From a virus, in IMG/VR virus record IMGVR_UViG_3300021963_005690, positions 19,584 through 83,583 of that record: DNA of 64,000 bases; one strand, given 5' to 3'. Positions within the stretch are counted from its first letter, which is position 1, and the number at the start of each line of letters is the position of its first letter. The position numbers and the translations under genes are program-made. Shown in pieces: positions 53,981 to 61,314 of this stretch. Below the pieces are notes generated by a model. The model saw only the letters and a program-made list of their open reading frames with translations, was not told the origin of the DNA and did no database searches.

Positions 53981-56900
53981 TCACACCTGCTTATTAATAA
54001 GTTGCTTTAATTCATCAATTTGCAATTGTTGTTCTTTTATTGCCTCTACTAGTAAACCAATAACACCGCTATAATTTAATGATAATATACCATTATTATG
54101 TTTTACTGCGTTTGGTAATACTTTCTCAACATCTTGTGCTATCAATCCGGCACTTGATTCATTGCTATCAATAAAATTAAAAGTTACACCGTTCAATGTT
54201 AATACTTTACTTAACGCATTTGTTATTATTTCTATATTACTTTTCTTATTTTTGTCAGAAAGTGAATTGAATATAATAGCATTCAATTGACCACTGAGTG
54301 GATTAAAGTATAAATCAGCGGCTGATACGTTAGCAGTAGCCAATGATCCAGAAGTTATAGTAGATAATATAGGATAATAAGCATTACTATTAGTTGTAGT
54401 ATCATCTGTGATAGTAATGCCTCCACCGCCTCCACTAGCATTAGCCCAAGTTAATACACCTGAACCATTTGTTTGTAAAAACTGATTTGCAGTACCACCA
54501 GTGATAACTACATTTCCCACTGGACCTAAATTACTTTGACCACTTACCTGTAATGTTCCTGCAACATTAACACCCGTAGTTGTAATAGTCATTACATTTG
54601 CAGTGCCACCTACACCAACAGTTACATTGCCACCACTGGCTGCAATATTAACATTACTTGTGCCGTTACTTATAGAAGCACCGCCTCCACCTGATTGTGC
54701 AACCCAAGTTAAATTGCCTGCACCATCAGTTCTTAGAACATATCCAACAGTACCACCGGTTATTTTAACGGTAGTAACATCACCAAATGTAGCAGAGCCA
54801 GCATTTGCAATTAGATTTCCAGTGCCACCTGCACCAACTGTTAAGTCAGTACGTACACCGACTGCACCACCAACACTACCATAATATGGAAATAATGCCG
54901 CTGTACCGTCTAGACCTTGAATACTATTAGCTTTTACAAAGCCTGATGTACCTGATAATGTTATACTACTGTTAGGTCCAACTGTTAACGCAGTCAATGT
55001 ACCAACACTTGTTATATTTGGTTGTGCCGCCGTTGTTACTGTACCAGCAGTTGTTGCACTAGTTGCACTTGGCACTGTACCAGTTACATTACCACCTGCT
55101 AATTGACTTAAACCAGATCCATTACCAGTGAATACTCCTGTATTTGCCGTGATATTTGCGGCAGTTATGTTTCCATTAACATCTAACCCGGTTAATGTAC
55201 CAACACTAGTAATATTACCTTGTGCCGAGGCAGTTACTGTACCTGCTGTAGTTGCACTGCCGGCAGAACCTGATAATGTTCCAACAAATGTTGTGGCTGT
55301 TAATGCTCCATTTGCTAAGTTTGCACTAAATGCAGTATTACTTGCTAATGCATAATTACCATTTGAAGTAGCTGATATGAATGTTGGATAATATGTTCCG
55401 GTTGTTTGTACGTTATTAAGAACCGCACTTGCATTAGTTGCAGATGTTGCACTCGGTACAGTACCAGTTACATTTGAACCTTGAATGTTACTTAAATTAT
55501 TACCACTACCAATAAAGAAATTAGCGGTAGTTGCATTACCTAAGTTTGCATTACCTGCAGTTATGTTGCCACTAGTAGATAGATTACCAGTAATATTTGC
55601 ACCGGTACTTGTAACAGTCATTACATTTGCAGTGCCACCTACACCAACAGTTACATTGCCACCACTGGCTGCAATATTAACATTACTTGTGCCGTTACTT
55701 ATAGAAGCACCGCCTCCTCCACCTGATTGTGCTATCCAACTTAGTGTACCTGATCCATCAGTACTTAGTACATATCCACCAGTACCGCCTGATATATGTA
55801 AATTAGCGACAGCCCCCAATGTAACGTTACCGGTAGTTGTAAAATCAACTATACCTGTTGCATTACTTACTGTTAATCCGGTTAAGCTTCCTACAGATGT
55901 AATATTACCTTGTGCCGCAGTATAAACAGTACCTGCTATTACTGCATTAGCTACTTGTCCAGTAACGTTTCCGCCGGCTACACTATTTGCAGTTGTTGCA
56001 TATGTAGCTAGGTTAGCTGTACCATAAAGATTGCCAGTGAAGAAGTTAGCTGTTACATTATTACCTAAGGTAGTATTGCCAGATACATTTAATGTACCTG
56101 TAATATTTGCACCAGTGCCGGTAACTACAACTATATTTGCATTACCAACTGCACTAATGTTTACATTACCATTAGCACTTGGAATATCTACATTACTATT
56201 GCCATTTACAATAGAAGATGTGTTCGCCGCTCCTGTACCAACAACAGTAAATGTACCACCTAAGGGATTAGTTAATGTAATTCCACTAGCATTAGCAGTT
56301 ATAGTAGCACCATTAATATCAATGGTAGAACCGGAAATATATAAATCTTTAAAACGTTGTGTTGCGCTACCCAAACTGTATGTAATATTAGCACTTGGTA
56401 AAATATTACCTGATACAGTTAAACTACTTAATGTACCAACACTTGTTATATTTGGCTGTGCTGCCGTTGTCAACGTACCGGTAAAGTAATTAGCTGATGC
56501 GGCATTACCTAAACTAGCATTACCAGATGTGATATTACCACTAGCAATAAAAGTATTAGCTGAAATAACATTAACATTGCTAACGTTACCACCTGAACCA
56601 GATGTAACAATATTACCAACAGTAGCATTACCTGTTACTGTTAAATTACTTAATGTACCTACATTAGTTACTTGAGATTGATTTGCATTTACACTAAAAG
56701 TACTTCCAGTTAATGTTAATCCCGTACCTGCTTGATATGTACCAGCACCACTAAATTGGGTGAACTCAATATTATTGCCTACTGTACCAATAGCACTTAC
56801 TGTACTTGTTTGTACCCATCCGGTATTATCATATAATGTACCACCGGTAACAAATACGAAATCGCCGGCTTCTACTTCAGGCACACTATTATAATCAGTT

Positions 56901-59158
56901 GCACGTGTAATTACAGTAGCGTTACTCCATGTATATATACCATTATATACGGCATTTGCTTCGTTCTTAACTAATATACGAGTACCTGATGTTTGAACAT
57001 TAACACCATCTATTAAATTAAAAGTACCGGTTGTAGTTAAATTAGCACCTACTCCACTTGATCCATTATTATAAGTGATTGTACCACTAGTAACGTTTGC
57101 CAATGTATCTGTAGTAGCGGCTGCTACAGCATCGTGTACATTTAGTCCCTGAGCAACATCATCAACATATTGTTTAGTTGCGGCATCTGTACTTGCATTT
57201 GGTGTAGCTAAGTTAGTGATGTTAAAACTATTTAAGTTTACATTACCACTGAATGATCCAGTACCTGATACTACTAGACTTGTTAGTGTACCTACTGAAG
57301 TTATATTTGGTTGTGCCGCAGTTGTTACAGTACCGGCTGTAGTTGCACTTGATGCTGAGTTGGCTGTTCCATAGAAGTTACCAATAAAGTAATTAGCTGT
57401 TACTGCATTACCTAAATTAGCATTACCGGCTGTTATATTACCACTTGCTGTAAAAGTATTTGCACTAATGACATTTGCATTACTAATGTTACCACCTGTA
57501 CCATTACCTGCAATAAAGTTATTAGCTGTTATATTACCACTTGCAATAAATGTATTAGCTGAGATGACATTAACATTACTAACGTTACCTCCTGACCCAG
57601 ATGTAACTATATTACCAACTGTAGCATTTCCTGTTACATTTAATGTGCCTGCGATGTTTGCGCCAGTTCCGGTAACTACAACTATATTTGCATTACCAAC
57701 GGCACTAATGTTTACATTGCCATTAGCACTTGGAATATTTACATTACTATTTCCATTACTAATGTTACTTGTAGAACCAGAGGTTACTGTAGACCATGTT
57801 AATGTTCCTGTCCCATCTGTCTGTAAATATTGACCATTACTTCCACCCGTGATACGAACATTACCTACTACACCCAAAGATACATTAGCAGTATTAGATA
57901 AATTAACAACCCCGGATGAATTGCTTACTGTCAAACCAAGCAATGATCCAACACTTGTTATATTTGGTTGTGCCGCAGTTGTTACTGTGCCTGCTGTAGT
58001 TGCTGTAGTTGCTGAGTTAGCTGTACCATAGAAGTTACCAATAAAGTAATTAGCTGATGCGGCATTACCTAAATTAGCATTACCTGATGTAATGTTACCT
58101 GACGCAGTAAATGTATTAGCTGAGATGACATTTGCATTGGTGATATTACCACCTGTACCATTACCTGCAATAAAGTTATTAGCTGTAATGTTGCCACTAG
58201 CGACAAATGTATTTGCTGATATAACGTTAACATTGCTAACGTTACCACCGGATCCGGATGTAACTATATTACCAACAGTAGCATTACCGGTTACATTTAA
58301 TGTACCCGCAACATTAACGCCAGTTCCAGTAACTATTAAGATATTTGCATTACCAACTGCACTAATGTTTACATTGCCATTTGCTGATGGAATATTTACA
58401 TTACTATTTCCATTACTAATATTGCTTGTAGAACCACTATTTACGGTAGACCAAGATAATACACCAGAACCGTCTGTTTGTAAATATTGACCATTACTTC
58501 CACCTGTAATTTTTACATTACCGACTGGACCTAATGATACATTACTTGCACCAATTAAGTTAGCAGTACCTGTACTTGTTAAACCAGTTAGTGTGCCGAC
58601 ACTTGTTATATTTGGTTGTGCCGCGGTCGTTACAGTACCGGCTGTAGTTGCTGAGTTAGCTGTACCATATAAATTACCAATAAAGTAATTAGCTGAGACT
58701 GCGTTACCCAAATTAGCATTACCAGATGTGATATTACCACTTACACTTAAACTACTTAATGTACCAATTGAGGTTATATTTGGTTGAGCTGCCGTTGTTA
58801 GTGAACCACCCAATGTTGTTGCTAGTACATCTGTGGCACCCAAATTGCCTACATTAGCATTACCTGTACTGTTTAATGTGCCGGATACATTTACGCCCGT
58901 ACCAGTAACAGTGAATATATTACTATTTCCTGCAACACTTGTAGTTACATTTCCGTTAGCAATAACAGTTACATTGCTATTACCATTGACAATAGTATTA
59001 CCCGCACTTACAGTAATACCCGTTAATAAACTACCATTACCAATAAAAAAGTTAGCAGTAGCCGCATTTCCTAAATTAGCATTAGTTGTGGTAATATTGG
59101 CAAAGGTGTAATTAGCGGTTGTATCTAAATTGAACGGTTGTAATTTTGTAATTGCCAT
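53981..59158 (-). CDS. Long tail fibre with S74 intramolecular chaperone domain
   Basis: 1725 residues of low-complexity beta-rich sequence with repeats such as AQPNITSVGTL and SGNITSGNANLGNA. Residues about 660-780 contain a non-repeat domain (ATPNASTDAATKQYVDD, then ARVATTGT-like loops). The C-terminal 95 residues start LSDKNKKSNIE and contain SSAGLIAQDVEKVLPNAV and IKEQQLQIDELKQLI, the S74 peptidase/chaperone domain that trimerises and cleaves itself off. A 102-bp direct DNA repeat occurs inside. Confidence 0.9.
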   Translation of the reverse strand: MAITKLQPFNLDTTANYTFANITTTNANLGNAATANFFIGNGSLLTGITVSAGNTIVNGNSNVTVIANGNVTTSVAGNSNIFTVTGTGVNVSGTLNSTGNANVGNLGATDVLATTLGGSLTTAAQPNITSIGTLSSLSVSGNITSGNANLGNAVSANYFIGNLYGTANSATTAGTVTTAAQPNITSVGTLTGLTSTGTANLIGASNVSLGPVGNVKITGGSNGQYLQTDGSGVLSWSTVNSGSTSNISNGNSNVNIPSANGNVNISAVGNANILIVTGTGVNVAGTLNVTGNATVGNIVTSGSGGNVSNVNVISANTFVASGNITANNFIAGNGTGGNITNANVISANTFTASGNITSGNANLGNAASANYFIGNFYGTANSATTATTAGTVTTAAQPNITSVGSLLGLTVSNSSGVVNLSNTANVSLGVVGNVRITGGSNGQYLQTDGTGTLTWSTVTSGSTSNISNGNSNVNIPSANGNVNISAVGNANIVVVTGTGANIAGTLNVTGNATVGNIVTSGSGGNVSNVNVISANTFIASGNITANNFIAGNGTGGNISNANVISANTFTASGNITAGNANLGNAVTANYFIGNFYGTANSASSATTAGTVTTAAQPNITSVGTLTSLVVSGTGSFSGNVNLNSFNITNLATPNASTDAATKQYVDDVAQGLNVHDAVAAATTDTLANVTSGTITYNNGSSGVGANLTTTGTFNLIDGVNVQTSGTRILVKNEANAVYNGIYTWSNATVITRATDYNSVPEVEAGDFVFVTGGTLYDNTGWVQTSTVSAIGTVGNNIEFTQFSGAGTYQAGTGLTLTGSTFSVNANQSQVTNVGTLSNLTVTGNATVGNIVTSGSGGNVSNVNVISANTFIASGNITSGNASLGNAASANYFTGTLTTAAQPNITSVGTLSSLTVSGNILPSANITYSLGSATQRFKDLYISGSTIDINGATITANASGITLTNPLGGTFTVVGTGAANTSSIVNGNSNVDIPSANGNVNISAVGNANIVVVTGTGANITGTLNVSGNTTLGNNVTANFFTGNLYGTANLATYATTANSVAGGNVTGQVANAVIAGTVYTAAQGNITSVGSLTGLTVSNATGIVDFTTTGNVTLGAVANLHISGGTGGYVLSTDGSGTLSWIAQSGGGGGASISNGTSNVNIAASGGNVTVGVGGTANVMTVTSTGANITGNLSTSGNITAGNANLGNATTANFFIGSGNNLSNIQGSNVTGTVPSATSATNASAVLNNVQTTGTYYPTFISATSNGNYALASNTAFSANLANGALTATTFVGTLSGSAGSATTAGTVTASAQGNITSVGTLTGLDVNGNITAANITANTGVFTGNGSGLSQLAGGNVTGTVPSATSATTAGTVTTAAQPNITSVGTLTALTVGPNSSITLSGTSGFVKANSIQGLDGTAALFPYYGSVGGAVGVRTDLTVGAGGTGNLIANAGSATFGDVTTVKITGGTVGYVLRTDGAGNLTWVAQSGGGGASISNGTSNVNIAASGGNVTVGVGGTANVMTITTTGVNVAGTLQVSGQSNLGPVGNVVITGGTANQFLQTNGSGVLTWANASGGGGGITITDDTTTNSNAYYPILSTITSGSLATANVSAADLYFNPLSGQLNAIIFNSLSDKNKKSNIEIITNALSKVLTLNGVTFNFIDSNESSAGLIAQDVEKVLPNAVKHNNGILSLNYSGVIGLLVEAIKEQQLQIDELKQLINKQV
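54587..54688. repeat. 102-bp direct repeat, copy 1
   Basis: Identical to the copy at 55616-55717 in the tail fibre gene; encodes the GGGGASISNGTS / NIAASGGNVTVGVGGTANVM module. Confidence 0.85.
55616..55717. repeat. 102-bp direct repeat, copy 2
   Basis: Second exact copy of the preceding repeat, 1029 bases away in the same gene. Perfect identity at DNA level indicates recent duplication or gene conversion. Confidence 0.85.
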
Positions 59159-59237
59159 GCATTGTTTCTCTTATTAGTATAATTAGATTAATTGTATAAT
59201 CCCATATATGTATTTAATCCAATTTGTTCCGTAATAG

Positions 59238-59591
59238 TTACGCTGTCAATTCAATCCAAGACGTAGTTTCTTCATCCCAATTATATATTTTATCATCATT
59301 TGGCATTGGTATAGGAGCTTCCCATAAGCATGTTTCTTCATTTAATACCCAACTATTATATGGTGTCGGAGGTATAAATGCATCTCTAGTACTATCATAT
59401 GTATAGCCTATACCAGCATAGTTTTTACGTAATGGTGTACCACCTTGTGAGTGTACACCAGCATGTGTATTATAGCTTGTTTGAATCCAGCTATTTGGAT
59501 CACCAAATAGACCAGTATCTACAACATCTTGTTCTATTACGATTACTTGTGTAACGACGTTATTTTCATCTATTTGTGCAAAATGACTCAT
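59238..59591 (-). CDS. Conserved phage tail-associated protein
   Basis: 117 residues. MSHFAQIDENNVVTQVIVIEQ, QTSYNTHAG, GTPLRKNYAGIGYTYD and a W/Y-rich C-terminus (NWDEETTSWIELT) match a short structural protein that is very common near tail fibre genes of cyanophages and other T4-like aquatic phages. Exact function unknown. GAAAATAAA precedes the ATG. Confidence 0.78.
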   Translation of the reverse strand: MSHFAQIDENNVVTQVIVIEQDVVDTGLFGDPNSWIQTSYNTHAGVHSQGGTPLRKNYAGIGYTYDSTRDAFIPPTPYNSWVLNEETCLWEAPIPMPNDDKIYNWDEETTSWIELTA

Positions 59592-59609
59592 TTGTTTATT
59601 TTCCTTTAA

Positions 59610-60518
59610 TTAAAATGTTATTGAACCTGAGCTGGTATATTTATATACTCTATATCCACCTGCAGTTGTTATTGTTGGACTACCAGTGGTTGATGTTGCG
59701 GCTGCGTATGTATCTGAGTAACGAATGATTACGATACCAGAGCCGCCGGTTGCACCATATTGTCCTGCATTTCCAGCACCACCATTACCACCACCGCCAC
59801 CACCGCCACCGGTATTTGCGGTACCGGTTGTACCGTCAGAGGTGCCCTTACCGCCAGCCCCACCGCCACCATTGCCACCTGCTCCGGCAGCAGTGGCTTG
59901 GTATCCTGCACCGCCACCGCCTCCTCCACCATAGTATGTTGCTGTACCGGATATTGATGTTTGTATACCTATACCTCCGGCGCCACCGCCTGTAGGATTT
60001 ACACCAGTTGTTCCGTTTGCACCAGCACCACCACCACCTCCGCCGCCGTCAGTATAATCACCATTATCAGATCCATTGCCACCATTGTAGCCTTGTCTAG
60101 GAGGGCCCGCAGTTCCAAGAGCACCGTCACCACCACCTGTTCTATCAGCACCACCTCCGCCGGATCCACCTCCTCCACCGTTACCTGGTCCAGCACTTAA
60201 GTGGCCACCGCCGAAGCCACCTCCCAATGATGTAATAGATCCAAATACAGAATTACTACCGGCGTAACCCGAATCACTAGTACTAGGTGACCCGCCACCT
60301 CCGGCACCAACGGTTACTGTAATTGCAGAGCTTGCAGACACGGTATATCCGGTATTAGTTAAATATCCGCCGGCGCCGCCACCTCCACCATTCCAACCAC
60401 CACCACCACCACCGCCGGCAACTACAAGATATTCTACTGTGGGTGTAACTGCAGGTGCGCCACCGCCCGAAATAGTTAGTCCACCGTCTGATATTGTTAA
60501 TCCACTTAATATTGCCAT
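59610..60518 (-). CDS. Glycine-rich tail fibre protein
   Basis: 302 residues. After a short N-terminus (MAILSGLTISDGGLTISGGG) the protein is dominated by Gly-rich blocks with Ala, Ser and Tyr (polyGly stretches at about residues 35-45, 110-130, 155-165, 195-205), ending SGIVIIRYSDTY and a beta tail. Such domains form a compact polyglycine-II bundle in phage adhesins (the S16 gp38 type). Confidence 0.82.
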   Translation of the reverse strand: MAILSGLTISDGGLTISGGGAPAVTPTVEYLVVAGGGGGGGWNGGGGGAGGYLTNTGYTVSASSAITVTVGAGGGGSPSTSDSGYAGSNSVFGSITSLGGGFGGGHLSAGPGNGGGGGSGGGGADRTGGGDGALGTAGPPRQGYNGGNGSDNGDYTDGGGGGGGAGANGTTGVNPTGGGAGGIGIQTSISGTATYYGGGGGGGAGYQATAAGAGGNGGGGAGGKGTSDGTTGTANTGGGGGGGGNGGAGNAGQYGATGGSGIVIIRYSDTYAAATSTTGSPTITTAGGYRVYKYTSSGSITF

Positions 60519-60536
60519 AATTTACCTTTATTTTTA

Positions 60537-60587
60537 TTAAAACAGAACCTTACTAATAGTTAGTCCGCCGTCTATTTGTAATGTCAT
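60537..60587 (-). CDS. 16-residue ORF resembling fibre N-terminus
   Basis: MTLQIDGGLTISKVLF preceded by AAAAAGGATATAAT, so it has a good ribosome site. The first 12 residues match the N-termini of its neighbours (LTISDGGLTISGG; LTFSGITISGG). It may be a truncated remnant of a third fibre gene whose body was lost, or a genuine short peptide. Confidence 0.4.
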   Translation of the reverse strand: MTLQIDGGLTISKVLF

Positions 60588-60621
60588 ATTATATCCTTTT
60601 TATTTTAGTGTGTTGTTAATT

Positions 60622-61263
60622 TTAAGATCCGTAACTTGCGGCTGCAAGATACCATCTAGCAGTACCTACACCTGTTGTATTACTTGCAACAACACCGGTG
60701 TTTGATACTAAATTGGTTATTGACGTATAATTAGTACTATATCCATAACCAAATATTGCTTTATCTGTGCCATAACCTACGGCTGCTAATCCATTTCTAT
60801 CAGTACCACCGCCTGCAGTATCTGTAGAAACAACTCCAGTATTTGATACTAAGTTGGTTATTGAAGTTAATCCAGAATTTTGTTCACCATATCCAAATAT
60901 AGCTTTTCTAACCGGTATTGCTGATTCAGTAGTGATACTATTACTTGATGCACTAGGTACACTTGTACCATTACTATTAGTAGCAGTTACAGTAAATGTA
61001 TAACTTGTACTTGCGGTTAATCCAGAAACAGTAATAGTACCACTGCCGGCTTGACTTAGTGTACCAGTGATACCGCCGGGATTGCTTGTTGCTGTATAAC
61101 TTGTTATAGTACTTGAGCCACCGTTACTTGGAGCAGTAAATGCTACTGTAGCTGTAGTTGACCCTGTAGCTGTTGCAGAACCTATTGTTGGTGCATCGGG
61201 AACAAAGGTTGGTTGAATGTCCCAACCCCCTGATATTGTTATTCCTGAAAAAGTTAATGCCAT
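60622..61263 (-). CDS. Fibronectin type III tail protein with repeats
   Basis: 213 residues. N-terminal MALTFSGITISGGWDI, then one FN3 domain (PDAPTIGSATATGSTTATVAF, VSGLTASTSYTFTVTATNSNGTS), then two repeats beginning AIFGYG and ending LAAV/LAAAS (TSITNLVSNTGVV in each). The repeats resemble Kelch-like or YD-like blades; only two copies are present, which suggests a truncated longer array. Confidence 0.8.
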   Translation of the reverse strand: MALTFSGITISGGWDIQPTFVPDAPTIGSATATGSTTATVAFTAPSNGGSSTITSYTATSNPGGITGTLSQAGSGTITVSGLTASTSYTFTVTATNSNGTSVPSASSNSITTESAIPVRKAIFGYGEQNSGLTSITNLVSNTGVVSTDTAGGGTDRNGLAAVGYGTDKAIFGYGYSTNYTSITNLVSNTGVVASNTTGVGTARWYLAAASYGS

Positions 61264-61282
61264 TATGTGTTATCCTATACTA

Positions 61283-61289
61283 TATTTAG
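61283..61289 (-). promoter_or_regulatory. T4-type late box (leadered)
   Basis: CTAAATA 19 bases before the FN3 gene ATG, with AGGAT between. Confidence 0.5.
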
Positions 61290-61314
61290 TATTGCAATCA
61301 TTGATCGTATTACA

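Noticed and set aside
54603-59111. Plus-strand ORFs in the tail fibre gene
   Set aside because: Pro/Val-rich shadows caused by the biased codon use of the Thr/Asn/Gly-rich fibre on the minus strand.
53981-59158. CRISPR array or diversity-generating retroelement from the repeated tail DNA
   Set aside because: Repeats are in frame, of variable length, without unique spacers; no reverse transcriptase or template repeat is present in the window.
59725-60200. Pro-rich and His-rich plus-strand ORFs opposite the glycine-rich fibre
   Set aside because: They are complements of glycine codons and have no ribosome sites.
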